Source: Mesotaenium endlicherianum
Taxonomy: Eukaryota; Streptophyta; Zygnematophyceae; Zygnematales; Mesotaeniaceae
Assembly: GCA_009602735.1 (NCBI GenBank)
Contig: WELA01009720.1
Coordinates: forward strand, 2,431 to 66,430
Direction of reading: 5' to 3'
DNA: 64,000 bases
Shown in pieces: positions 33,637 through 44,908 of the stretch. Both the position numbers and the translations under genes were made by a program. How positions within the stretch are numbered: position 1 is the first letter of the stretch; each line of letters begins with the position of its first letter. The notes under the pieces were generated by a model, which saw only the letters and a list, made by a program, of their open reading frames with translations, was not told the DNA's origin and ran no database searches.

Positions 33637-35027
33637 GAAGTGAAACAGATAGATAAAGTACTTAGTAAAATAGAATACTTTATTCAAGACAAGGATCTTT
33701 GAACACAAGTGGTAGCTTCTTGAAAGAGAGATGGCTTCTTGAAAATTAATATATTTTTGGATTTTGGCAAGTACAAGAGTGATTCTGGAATGTCTTTCTA
33801 TGTTCTAGCTCTTGTTTATACTTGCTAAATAAGTAATTTCTAGGAAGGTGTATGTTGATGTGTTGGCACCCAACACATCCCAAAACTTGCCACCTCATTC
33901 TATAATAATGTACACATGTCCTTTTGACCTAAAAATGGCACATTTGACTTTTGCCACGTGGAGTTCTTCTAGGTCTTTCCTCTAAATTCGAAAATGCCTT
34001 AGAAGGTTCAAAGGACATGAACCAAGTCACTAGAGTACCTATTCACACTTGAATCCACACAATATTACTCCAAATATATTTGAAACCATTAAAATATATG
34101 CAAACTAATATATAATAACTCAAATCACTACATCACCCCCCCGCAAGAAAAAGCGACGTCTCGGCGCGTCAAGTCAGGTCTTACACATGTAGAGCAGACT
34201 ATTCAACAGCTTCAAGTCAGACGCCACATATGGAAAGAGGATTAGTCCAAGGCGCCAAGTCAGGTGCTACACATGTAAGGTAGACTAGGCAAGGTCGTGG
34301 GTGGTGTGACCTTATAGGCTAGCCTACTCCTTCATGATAAAGAAAATTGTACAAGTTGGCCCAGAATCTGCCACGAATTCAAAAACTCATAGCGTCCACA
34401 GAACTGCTCCAAATCTAAAAATTCAAGTGCCAGACGGACCACGTCGGAGAACTCTACCGGGTCACCAAATTTGAGAGCATTCTAATCTCTGGAGTGTTGT
34501 AGAGAGCTGAGAGAGTAGGCACTCCTCTAAATCTTTGCAGAAAATTCTGAGAGTCATAAGTCCTTCTATACTTCTTCAAATTCTGCAAACTAAGTCTCAA
34601 ACTGAGTGCGGTAAGATGTTCTACCAGAGTCTTGAGTTTCAGAGCATTCCAAGTTTAGGGGAAGGCACAATGTCAGAAGGCATATTCCGCCCTAACAATG
34701 CCAGCAGCTTGACCCCCTTCTACTTAGAGCATCATATCTCTCTCACCAGTGCTCCAAATTGAGCAAACTTGGACTCTAAATGACCGGCTACTCATGGACT
34801 ACAGCCAAAAAATTCTCAAAATTTATTATGCAGAGATTTATCACCAGTAGCAGTTTTAGTTTTCTGTCCAGAAACTGCGAGATAAGAAGAGTGTCTAATG
34901 TCAATTTTTCCTCTTTCTTGTTCTTGCAGGCTGCCTCCAAGGGGTCTTCTGCTGCTTCTTGATGGTGGCAGGCTGCCTCCCTGAAGTCTCCGGGCTTCTA
35001 GTAGAGAGACTTGGGGCTGGTCCAAGA

Positions 35028-35226
35028 NNNNNNNNNNNNNNNNNNNNNNNNNNNNNNNNNNNNNNNNNNNNNNNNNNNNNNNNNNNNNNNNNNNNNNNNN
35101 NNNNNNNNNNNNNNNNNNNNNNNNNNNNNNNNNNNNNNNNNNNNNNNNNNNNNNNNNNNNNNNNNNNNNNNNNNNNNNNNNNNNNNNNNNNNNNNNNNNN
35201 NNNNNNNNNNNNNNNNNNNNNNNNNN
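35028..35226. other. Assembly gap (199 N)
   Basis: A run of N inside the pol 3' end of family-A copy 2, with one further N at 35238. The matching place in copy 1 (about 45034-45202) codes for the chromodomain. The gap size is probably estimated, and near-identical repeats may have caused it. Confidence 0.95.
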
Positions 35227-38200
35227 TTCCAAATGATNTGATCATCCACTATTGTTGGGGCTGGTGGGGTTGTCACACGTCCTGGGAACTTGTTGTCGGG
35301 TTGCACATACGGCTTGAAGAGGGAAGCGTGGAATACGGGGTCGATGTGCATAGTCTGGGGAAGTTCTAGCTTGAAAGCAACGGGGTTGACTTGCTGGATA
35401 ATCTTGAAGGGTCCCAAATACTTGGGAGAGAACTTGCTGCCGGCAGGCCTGTTGTTCAGGGAAATGTTCTTGGATGATAGTAACACGTTGTCACCCACTC
35501 TGTACGTAATTTCTCTTCTGGATCTGTTCGCCACTCTTGCTTGAGCATCTTGCGCGTGTTGTAGAGCTTTCTTCGCTGCTGTAAGGGCCGCTTCTAATGT
35601 CTCCATAAAATCTGTGGCTGCAGGTACTTCATCAAGGCCAGCCGTGAAGCTCAGTGGCGTGGTCGGATGGAAGCCATAGTTGAGGAAGAATGGGGACTCT
35701 TGGGTAGAGGCCTGCGTAGTGTTGTTGTAGGCAAACTCGAGGGGGGTCAAGTACATGTCCCAGTCTTGCTCGAGGGTAGACACGTAGGCCTTTAGAGAGG
35801 TCTTTAGGGTACGATTCATACGCTCGGTTTGCCCATCTGATTGTGGGTGGTAGGCGGTAGACATATCCAGCGATGTACCCAAGTTCTTGAAGAGATTTTT
35901 CCAGAAATGGCTTGTGAATCTTGGATCTCTATCTGACACAATTCTTGATGGTAGTCCATGGAGTCGGAAGATGTTGTCAAAGATGAGTCTTGCAAGTTGT
36001 GGTGCTGTAGCCTTAGTCGTCGTGGGAATAAAATGAGCCATCTTGGTACGTCTGTCCACCACCGTGAGTATTGCATTATGGCCTCGAGGTGTCACGGCCA
36101 GGTCCACGATAAGGTCCATTGAGATGTCCGTCCATTGCCTTTCCGGGATTGGTAGTGGTTGGAGGAGTCCTCCCGCCTTTTGGGATGATGGCTTGACTCT
36201 TTGGCATGTGTCACAGCTCCTGCAGTACTCCTTGACTTGCTTAGATATGCCTGGCCAACAATAAGTCCTGGCTAGAACGCCCGTGGTCTTTAAGATTCCA
36301 AAGTGTCCTCCATGAGGGATGTCGTGTGGTTCTTGTAGAAGCAAGAACCGGAGGTCTTTGTCATTAGGAACACATCTCTGGCCCATGTCTTGCCTCACCC
36401 AATAATATCCTTCTTGCTTCTTGTATGGCTCCAAGGCTGCTTCTCCGTTTTTGTAGTAAGGGTCTCTTTCATAGGCGGCTGAAAATCGAGCTTCCAGATT
36501 TGTCTTCAGGGATACCATCACTGCATTTAATTGCAGTCTTGCGAGGGGGTCAGCCGGGTTTGTCTTGCCGGGCTGATACTGAATCGTGATGTTGTATTGT
36601 TGCAAGTATCCGCTCCATCTTGCTTGTCTCCTTGAGAGATACGGCTGCGTCTGGAGGTGCTTTAACGCCTCGTGGTCCATGGTGACCAGTGCCTTGCGTC
36701 CTTCAGCGTAGCAGCGCCAAACCAAGGCATGTACAATCGCCAATGCCTCTCGCTCCGTGGTTGTATAATTTTTGCTTCCTTGACTCGTAGGCGATGGGCT
36801 GCAGTCCCTTGCCTTGGTCTTGAAGCAGGATTGCTCCTATTGCATAGGAAGATGCATCGGTGATGACGTGGAAGGGCCAATCTGGGTTTGGACTTGGGAG
36901 TGTGAGCACCGGGGATGTGGTCAATCTTCGCTTTAACTCTTGAAATGCCTCTTCCTCTTTCTCGGTCCATGTATATAGCCTGTCCTTCTTGAGTAGATCT
37001 GTCAGGGGGGCTGCTATGTGCGAGAAGCCTTGGATGAATTTTCTGTACCAATTGGCAAATCCCAAGAATGACTGGAGTTCTTTCTTGGTCGTGGGGGTTG
37101 GCCACTCCTCCACCACCGTGGTCTTCTTGGGGTCTATCTTGATGCCATCAGCAGTCACGTGGAGACCTAGGAACTCCACTCCTTGTTTTGCAAACTCGCA
37201 CTTTGACTCCTTCGCAAATAGCTTGTTTTGCTTCAATACTTCAAGGCATGCTCTTCAAGGGTCTAGCTGTAGATAAGGATGTCATCGATGAATACCACCA
37301 CAAATCTGTCCAACATGGGCTGAAATATGGTGTTCATCATAGTCATGAAAGTTGCTGGCGCGTTGGTGAGTCAAAATGGCAGGACCATGAACTCAAAATG
37401 TCCATATCTTGTCCTGAATGCCGTCTTCTCTATGTCCGGTTCTGCGATGCGAATCTGGTGGTAGCCGCTCCGTAAGTCAATCTTCGTGAAGTACTTGGCT
37501 CCAACCAGCCGGTCCATGAGCTCATCCATGCGCGGCAAATTATCGATTCTTGATGGTGATCTTTTTGAGGGCGCGATAGTCCACACACATCCTCAAGGTA
37601 CCATCTTTCTTCTTCACAAATAGCACCGGGACTCCAAATGGCGACTTGCTAGGTCGAATGGAGCCATGCTCCAGTAGCTCCTTGATTTGCTTCTTGACTT
37701 CGTCTAGCTCCGTGTATGACATTTTGAACGTAGGCCGAGAGATGGGCTTGCTTCCGGGCTCCAACTCTATCTTGTGGTCTACGAATCTTTTGGGGGGTAG
37801 GCCCTTGGGCAATTCCGGGGAGAACACTTCTTTGTAGTCCTCAAAGACTTCTTGTATCTCCTTGGGAACGGGGCTGCCTTCTTGACTCTCGATGTCTTTC
37901 TTGATGTCTTTTGGCGTGATCAAGGCCAAAAGAAGCTCGTGTCCCTTCCTCACAAGTCTCTTGAGTTGGAGGGCGGACAATAGTATCTCGTGTGCCGGCT
38001 TCTGGATGTCTTGGGTCTGGATATTCTGGATTGCGCGCAAAATACAGATTCTTGAAGTGATGTCATTCTTGATCTTGATAGTACCGGTCCTCCAATCAAC
38101 TTGGGGGTTGTGCTTGGTCAACCAAGGCGTCCCTAGGATGACGTCGTACTTGCCCAATTGCATGGGGGAGAACACTACTCTATCCTTGAAGGACTTGATA

Positions 38201-38492
38201 GAGAGTGCCAAGGGGTACGTCTTCTTGGAAGGGGTAGTATAGGAGAATCCATCGGGCATCATAATTTCCTCGTCGTGGTCAAGAGTTCGCATAGTAATAC
38301 CGTGCTTGGTGGCAAAATCTGCAGCAATGAAGTTGCCTTGAGCTCCGCTATCCACCAAGATGTGGACCTTCTCTCCTCCAAGGTAACCTCTCAAACTCAT
38401 TGGGGCTGGAACGTCGTCTTCAACGGGGGTCTCCACCTCACTTGGCGTGTTGCCTTCTCGTGAAGTGGGTCTTGGGGTGGTAGGCTCTTGGC

Positions 38493-39773
38493 CTACCGGC
38501 GCTGTCCGTTTTTTGACAACTTTTTGGGGCATGAAAGTGCACGATGGCCCTTTTCCTTGCAATAGAAGCATAGTCCAGCCGTCATGAGAGCTTCTTTTTC
38601 AGCCGGGGAGAGTCTTGCTTTCACTCCTTGCTGGTTTCTTGCATCATAAGTGTCATTGGAGGGTCTTCCACTCCTCCGGGCAGCCGCGGGGTCCCTTTTA
38701 ATAACTCCGATTTCCATGGGTGTGGGTCCAGATTCGGATGTGGAAGGGGCTGCGTGCACCCGCGTCGCCGGTACCCGCGAAGATGAAGGCACGGAGTGCT
38801 TGAAATCCAAGTTATCCACCTTTTGGGCCACTTCAATGATCTTTGAGAAGTCCGTCAAGTCGCGTAACTCCACTTCCTTTGCCACCTTGGGTTTGAGGCC
38901 AAAGATGTAGCGGTCAATCTTCTCCTCGAGAGACATGTTGGGGATTTCAAGAGTGAGGGCGTGAAATCTGGATGTATACTTTTGAACGGACGTCGTTTGC
39001 TTGAGATGGTGGAGATTTCCTCGGGCAATCTTCTCCGCATTGATGGGCATGAATTGCTTCTTGAGGGCCTCACGAAAATCTGCCCATCTTGCATATGATG
39101 GTGGGGGCTCTTGGCCGAGCATGGGGTGCGCCATAGCTTGATATATAGCCGCTTGATAGTTACGCCACCATGATGTTGCTGCTCCTCTAAGTAAGGTAAC
39201 GGCAAAGGGAACGTAGTCCTCCTCGGGTACTTCAAGGAATGCGAGGTACGTCTCCACTTGGTAGAGCCATAAATTCAGGTTGGCACCTTTCCCGGGGTTG
39301 AAAGTGTCCGGTTTGCCGGGCTTGATGAGTTTCCTTGCTCTCGTTGGCTCTTGTGGAGGCGCTTGAGCCGGGGCTGGATTTTGAGCATTGCTCGCAATAG
39401 GGGCAACCATGGCAGCCATAGCTTCTCTTGACGCTTGCACGGTTGCTTCATAGGTGGCCAGGCCCACTTGGTTGTGGACGGTCATGAGGAAGGCTGCCCA
39501 CTCATTTGCGGGAACTCCTTGTGGTGGGGTCAACTTTGCTATAGCGGCTGCCACGGGATTTGACGGTGCTCCTCCTTGTGGTGCTTCTTGTTGTTGGAGA
39601 TTTCCTTGAGTAGGCTCTCCCATCGACGCTGGAGGAGGGTGTGCTCCTCCTTGTGGTGCTTCTTGTTGTTGCAGATTTTCTTGAGTGGGCTCTCCCATCG
39701 GCGCTGGAGGAGGGTGTCTTGGAGAGGAAGGGCTTCCTTCCAAAGCTTGCTGTTGGTCTTGAGGATCGGCCAT
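38493..39773 (-). CDS. Gag of family A copy 2
   Basis: A 426-residue retroelement Gag. The N-terminus holds two tandem Pro/Gln-rich units ([19 protein letters not shown] and a near copy). The capsid-type retrotrans_gag region is in the middle ([29 protein letters not shown]). The C-terminal zinc knuckle is [14 protein letters not shown]. It assembles virus-like particles and binds element RNA. Its stop overlaps the start of pol (38571), so pol is in another frame, as in copy 1. Confidence 0.9.
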   Translation of the reverse strand: MADPQDQQQALEGSPSSPRHPPPAPMGEPTQENLQQQEAPQGGAHPPPASMGEPTQGNLQQQEAPQGGAPSNPVAAAIAKLTPPQGVPANEWAAFLMTVHNQVGLATYEATVQASREAMAAMVAPIASNAQNPAPAQAPPQEPTRARKLIKPGKPDTFNPGKGANLNLWLYQVETYLAFLEVPEEDYVPFAVTLLRGAATSWWRNYQAAIYQAMAHPMLGQEPPPSYARWADFREALKKQFMPINAEKIARGNLHHLKQTTSVQKYTSRFHALTLEIPNMSLEEKIDRYIFGLKPKVAKEVELRDLTDFSKIIEVAQKVDNLDFKHSVPSSSRVPATRVHAAPSTSESGPTPMEIGVIKRDPAAARRSGRPSNDTYDARNQQGVKARLSPAEKEALMTAGLCFYCKEKGHRALSCPKKLSKNGQRR

Positions 39774-40318
39774 CTTCTTGTGCTACCAAAGTGCCTAGCT
39801 CCGATACCACTGTAGTGAAATAGATAGATAAAGTACTTGGTGAAATATAATACTTTATCTATTCAAGACAAGGATCTCTGAACACAAGTGGTAGCTTCTT
39901 GAAAGAGAGATGGCTTCTTGAAAGTTAATATATTTCTGAATTTTGGCAAGTACAAGAGTGATTCTGGAATGGCTTTCTATGTTCTAGCTCTTGTTTATAT
40001 ACTTGCTATATAAGTAACTTCTAGGAAGGTGTATGTTGATGTGTAGGCACCCAACACATCCCAAAACTTGCCACCTCTTTCAAGAATAATGTACACATGT
40101 CCTTTTGACCTAAAAATGGCACATCTGACTTTTGCCACATGGAGTTCTTCTAGGTCTTTCCTCTAACTTCGAAAATGCCTTGGAAGGTTCAAAGGACATG
40201 AACCAAGTTACTAGAGTACCTATTCACACTTGACTCCACACAATACTACTCCAAATATATTTGAAAATATTAAAATATATGCATACTAATATATAATAAC
40301 TCAAATCACTACAACATT

Positions 40319-40982
40319 TCTGTGGTCATTTTGATGTAAAGTTCATTGAATGTGGTTGAGTACTCAGAGAGTTATGGATTTCCTAAGTTTAATTAGTTAG
40401 CAGGTCGGTAGTTGACCGTCCTTAATTCGCGGTGAGCGCGACCGTCGCATTGACCGAGAGCGTCGAGCGATCTGGGCCGTTAGAATGAACTGGAACCTTC
40501 ACGTAAGTTCGGCTGACACGGAGTGCCGACTAGGTCGATTTACCTAGTAGTTTCGATTTCGCCTAGCGCGTCTAAGATAGAATATTCTAGTAATGTCGAT
40601 GTACGTATGTGGACGTCAATTCGGCCCGACACGTCAGATTAGACTGATCTGGCATACTCACGAATATTTTGGAAGGGACGATTTGACGACCACTTAGGAA
40701 ATTCCATAGCTTCCTCCTAGGGAGGAGCACTTAGGCAGAATTTTTTACATAGGCATAACATCTTTGTTTCTTCTCAATTCTCACTTTTGTAAATTTCTAC
40801 GGGTTTGTAATGACAAGGCCTTTCATCCTACATTGTTTGTGAGCAGTTTCTTGCTACTCAAAATGTTGAGTAATTTTCCTAAGCTTTCTTAGTGATATGC
40901 CGCTGCACTCTTTAGTATGATTGCAACTAGTTCTTTTCCTCGTGAGTTGCTAAGCTTCCACTAGGGCACTCTGGCCCTTCCA
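40319..40982 (+). mobile_element. LTR family B, copy 3
   Basis: It matches 5260-5920 from 'tgtggtcattttgatgtaaagttca' through 'gtgatatgccgctgcactcttta' to a terminal CCTTCCA. Family-A copy 2 sits at its left end. Element C RT sequence begins directly at its right end, so it is an insertion in element C. Confidence 0.75.
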
Positions 40983-42660
40983 ATACAAAAAAGCGTATGT
41001 GTGGGGACTACCGTGAGCTCAATGCAGTTACTAAGCTAGATCGCTACCCCATGCCCGTCCCGGAGGACATCTTGGATGTGCTTGAGGAAGCTCGCATGTT
41101 TAGCATTTTTGATCTACGTGAAGGATTTAACCAGATTCTCATCGATCTTAAGGATAGGCATAAAACTGCGTTCTGGGCTGGGCGTCGATTGTATCAATTG
41201 AAAGTTATGCCGTTCGGCTTAAAGAACGCTCCCGCCCGTTTTCAGCGTTTGAGGGATGGAGTGCTCAGTGGGCTGTTTTGCACGTTGTTTTATTGATGAC
41301 GTGCTTTAGCCCCACCACAGACGAACACTTAGCACACATGGAAGCTGTCCTGCAGCGTTGTAAGGTTGCCGGGCTTAAATGTCACCCTGGTAAATGTAAG
41401 ATTGCTACATTGTTAGTACCTTACCTTGGACATTATAGTGTTTGAAGAGGATTGACCCCTCAGCAAGTCAAGGTCGACGCTATTCAGCATTTACCAGTCC
41501 CTTTCGAGGTGTCTAGGTTACGGGGCTTCATGGGGATTAGGGATATTACCATCGCTTTTGTCCCAACTTTAGTGCAGTCACCGCCCCCCTTAATGAACCC
41601 CCCTCAAGAAGGACGTCCCATGAAACTGGACGGATCCATATCAACAAGCGTTAGAGAAACTCAAGGAACTGTAATCTACCGCTCCCATTCTGCGTCGTCC
41701 CAACTATAATAAGCCTTTCTCCTTACACAGCGATTGGAGTCATTTAGATTTATGGGCCGTCCTTGCTCAGGCTGATGACAACGGTCATGCGTATCTCGTG
41801 GCTTATGCTAGCCGTGGCAACAATTTCGCTGAGAGTAACTACAATTCTCATGAGGGTGAGTGTCTGGCTGCTGTTTGGGGGATAGTCCATTTTTGACCTT
41901 ATTTGTGTGAGGCCCACTTCACTTTTATTACTGACCACCAACCCCTAAAATGGCTGATGACCAACCAAAAACTCACAGGTAAACATGCCCCCCGGACTCT
42001 TATACTCGAGGAATACGTTTTCACTATTGAACATAAGGCAGGGTTGTGTAACCAGGACGCTATTGGATGAAGTCAGAACCCCAACCCCTCTGATGTCGGT
42101 GGCGCGGGTGCTCGATTTGCATCTACTAATCAGGAACACATTATGCCAGCTTGGCATGCTGCATATTATTTGGATTTGACCTTAAAGTCTCCATATTCCT
42201 CTGTGTGTGCTGTTGTGTCTGAGCCAAATGTGGCTCGTGTTACGTCTGATATGTGGTCCAATGTACTCTTGCTTGAGTACTTGCGCACTTGTACTTGGTC
42301 ACTCCCCCTGACGTATCGTGAGCGTGATTGTATTTTACATCAATGTGTGCACTATCACTGGCATTAGGGCACGCTGTTCCGCATTTTTCCCCACTACACC
42401 AGGATTGTCCCTCCCATTGCTGAGCTTTTTTCCTTGGTCCGTAAGGTCCATAAGGAAATTGGGCATTTTGGAATTAAGCGTACCAGCAATCTTTTGCAAA
42501 TCGAGTATTGGTGGGAGGGTTTGGTCCCAAAGATTGTTGCTTTCGTTCGGTCGTGTGAGTCCTGTGACCGGGTTAAGAACAATTTTAACGCCCTTCCATC
42601 CGTTCTCAACCCCCTTCCTTTGCGTGGTCTCATCTACTGGTGGCCAAGTCGTGCATGTAA
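40983..42660 (+). mobile_element. Element C: RT, RNase H and integrase zinc-finger region (fossil)
   Basis: RT fingers/palm begin at about 40993 (MCGDYRELNAVTKLDRYPMP; FSIFDLREGFNQI; LKVMPFGLKNAPARF). The remaining RT and connection are decayed to about 41700. RNase H is recognisable at about 41720-42060 (LVAYASRGNNFAE; SHEGECLAAVWGIVHF). The integrase HHCC zinc finger is at about 42430-42640 (VHKEIGHFGIKRTSN; SCESCDRVKNN). The integrase core is lacking, replaced by LTR D. The element is old, with many breaks. Confidence 0.75.
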
Positions 42661-43142
42661 GTGAGATATGCTAGAGTTATGGCCTGATGACATCCTTATG
42701 ATTGATGGCCATTCGGGATGATGGGAGATGGCTGTGGATTTGATTAGCCAAGGTCCTACCAATGTGGTTAACTCTTGGGTGGGTGGTGCCATCGCACTTG
42801 CCGTTGAAGAGTAAACTCATTCCATGTACATAGGCTAAATATTGATTTCGAGTTCGGCATTCGGAAACTTGGCCAACTCACTTGTATCGCTTATTGAGAG
42901 ATACCTAAATCCAAGGCGAGGAGCCATTGATGCGACTGTCTTCTAATCTTGCTTATATATGAGTGTGCTGATTGCATGATTGATGCTCATTTACTTGCAT
43001 TTGACTTATGAGTGTTGTATACCGCTAGGGTATTGTCTTTTGCAATTTAATGAGTTAACAGAAAATGCCATAAAGAGTACTTGCTCATACAGAGATCTAT
43101 TGTCAAATGTTAATCGCCTATTGGTAAGTTGATTCATTTCAC
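42661..43142 (+). mobile_element. LTR family D, partial (copy 3)
   Basis: It matches the right two-thirds of the D LTR ('tgacatcctta', 'gggatgatgggagatgg', 'ttgccgttga', 'ttcggcattcgga') to its end near GATTCATTTCACA. It lies between element C integrase and the 3' end of a second F element. Confidence 0.7.
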
Positions 43143-43520
43143 ATCCCTACACCCGTCTTAAGCCTCCCAGAGTGGAGCTTTTGATAAAATGAATAGATTA
43201 CGACTACAGTCGGAACTCGTACAAACCCTAAACTTGTGTGAACCTCAGGACAAAATCCTACTTAATTGTAGCGACCTGGTTCAACAGTGTTGGTTACGAC
43301 GGGCTAACGCTCAAAGGCTCTGCGCTAAGGCAATTGTGCTACCATGCGCTCTTCATAAACCAAAGAACAAACACAAAAAAGACGCGGCCAAGTAGTCGCT
43401 CTTTACCGACCCCGTGATGATGCAAAGTCCATTTGCTCACCTGTGTTTTCCGTTAGCTGAGGCCAATATTGACACCACATGACGTAAAAGACGTATGCTT
43501 AACGACAACATAAAGTTCTT
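43143..43520 (+). mobile_element. 3' pol end of a second F-type element (F')
   Basis: Short open stretch (MNRLRLQSELVQTLN...KPKNKHKKDAAK, 43189-43395), then DNA matching the last bases of element F before its polypurine tract ('aagacgtatgcttaacga'). It is a plus-strand remnant; nothing upstream of the C-terminus survives. Confidence 0.55.
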
Positions 43521-43534
43521 TTAGGGGGGAGGAG
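43521..43534 (+). other. Polypurine tract of F'
   Basis: ttaggggggaggag sits directly before the LTR start TGTAAC at 43535. The same tract is found on the minus strand of element F (27176-27190). Confidence 0.7.
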
Positions 43535-43636
43535 TGTAACAATTTCAGCTTTTTAGGTGTATTTGGGATAATTTTCCTAATTCTCTAAATACGTTATGCT
43601 ATTTATCCATTAATACATGATTGCATCGTGATGAAC
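43535..43636 (+). repeat. LTR F', left part (split by family-A copy 1)
   Basis: It starts TGTAACAATTTCAGC and shares 'aggtgtatttgggataattttcct' with the family. It is cut at TGAAC (43632-43636) by the insertion of the family-A element. The rest lies at 50317-51011. Confidence 0.8.
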
Positions 43637-44139
43637 TGTAGTGAAACAGATAGATAAAGTACTTAGTAAAACAAAATACTTTATCTATTCAAGACAAGGA
43701 TCTTTGAACACAAGTGGTAGCTTCTTGAAAGAGAGATGGCTTCTTGAAAGTTAATATATTTCTGGATTTTGGCAAGTACAAGAGTGATTCTGGAATGTCT
43801 TTCTATGTTCTAGCTCTTGTTTATATACTTGCTACATAAGTAATTTCTAGGAAGGTGTATGTTGATGTGTTGGCACCCAACACATCCCAAAACTTGCCAC
43901 CTCTTTCTAGAATAATGTACACATGTCCTTTTGACCTAAAAATGGCACATTTGACTTTTGCCACATGGAGTTCTTCTAGGTCTTTCCTCTAACTTCGAAA
44001 ATGCCTTGGAAGGTTCAAAGGACATGAACCAAGTTACTAGAGTACCTATTCACACTTGACTCCACACAATACTACTCCAAATATATTTGAAAACATTAAA
44101 ATATATGCAAACTAATATATAATAACTCAAATCACTACA
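43637..44139 (-). repeat. 3' LTR of family-A copy 1
   Basis: 503 bp, TGTAGTGA...TCACTACA. In the sense strand a TATATAAA-type promoter box lies near the middle ('gcaagtatataaacaagagc', about 43826-43845 on the minus strand). Confidence 0.93.
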
Positions 44140-44149
44140 TCACCCCCCC
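44140..44149 (-). other. Polypurine tract of family-A copy 1
   Basis: The minus strand reads CGGGGGGGTGA directly before the 3' LTR. The same tract occurs in copy 2 at 34133-34142. It primes plus-strand DNA synthesis. Confidence 0.7.
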
Positions 44150-44908
44150 GATAGAAAAAGCGACGTCTCGGCGCGTCAAGTCAGGTCTTACACATGTGGA
44201 GCAAACTAGTCAACAGTTTCAAGTCAGATGCCACACATGTGAAGAGGACTAGTCAAAGGCGCCAAGTCAGGTGCTACACATGTAAGGTAGACTAGGCAAG
44301 GTCGTAGGTGGTGTGACCTTATTGGCTAGCCTACTCCTTAATGATAAAGAAAATTGTACAAGTTGGCCCAGAATCTGCCACGAACTCAAAAATTCATAGC
44401 GGCCACAGAACTGCTCCAAATCTGAAAATTCGAGTGCCAGACGGACCGCGTCGGAGAACTCTACCGGGTCACCAAATTTGAGAGCATTCTCATTTCTGGA
44501 GTGTCGTTGAGAGCTGAGAGAGTAGGCACTCCTCCAAATCTGTGCAGAAACTTCTGAAAATCATAAGTCCTTCTATACTTCTCCAAATTCTGCAAACTAA
44601 GTCTCAAACTGGGCGCTGTAAGATGTTCTACCAGAGTCTTGAGTTTCAGAGCATTCCAAGTTCAGGGGAGGGCACAATGTCAGAAGGCATATTCTGCCCT
44701 AACAATGCCAGCAGCCTGACCCCCTTCTACTTAGAGCATCATATCTCTCTCACCAGTGCTCCAAATTGAGCAAACTTGGACTCTAAATGACCGGCTACTC
44801 ATGGACTACAGCCAGGTAAATTTTCAGAATTTATTATGCAGAGACCTATTACCAGTAGCAGTTTTAGTTTTCTGTCCAGAAACTGCGAGAAGAGAAGAGT
44901 GTCTAATG

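Larger units (their letters stand above)
33637..40313 (-). mobile_element. Family A Ty3/gypsy chromovirus, copy 2 (broken, contains assembly gap)
   Basis: Element on the minus strand inserted into element C/LTR B sequence. LTRs lie at 33637-34132 and 39811-40313. ACATT flanks both sides (33632-33636 and 40314-40318), a 5-bp target duplication. The primer site (reverse of TGGTATCGGAGC) is at 39798-39809 and a G-rich polypurine tract is at 34133-34142. Gag (38493-39773, 426 codons) is open and nearly identical to copy 1. Pol spans about 34816-38571 with protease, RT, RNase H, integrase and part of the chromodomain region, but is interrupted by about four breaks, plus 199 unknown bases at 35028-35226. 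It is very young by sequence similarity to copy 1. Confidence 0.92.

Noticed and set aside
34901-35245. Open frames running through the N gap
   Set aside because: They exist only because unknown bases give no stops.
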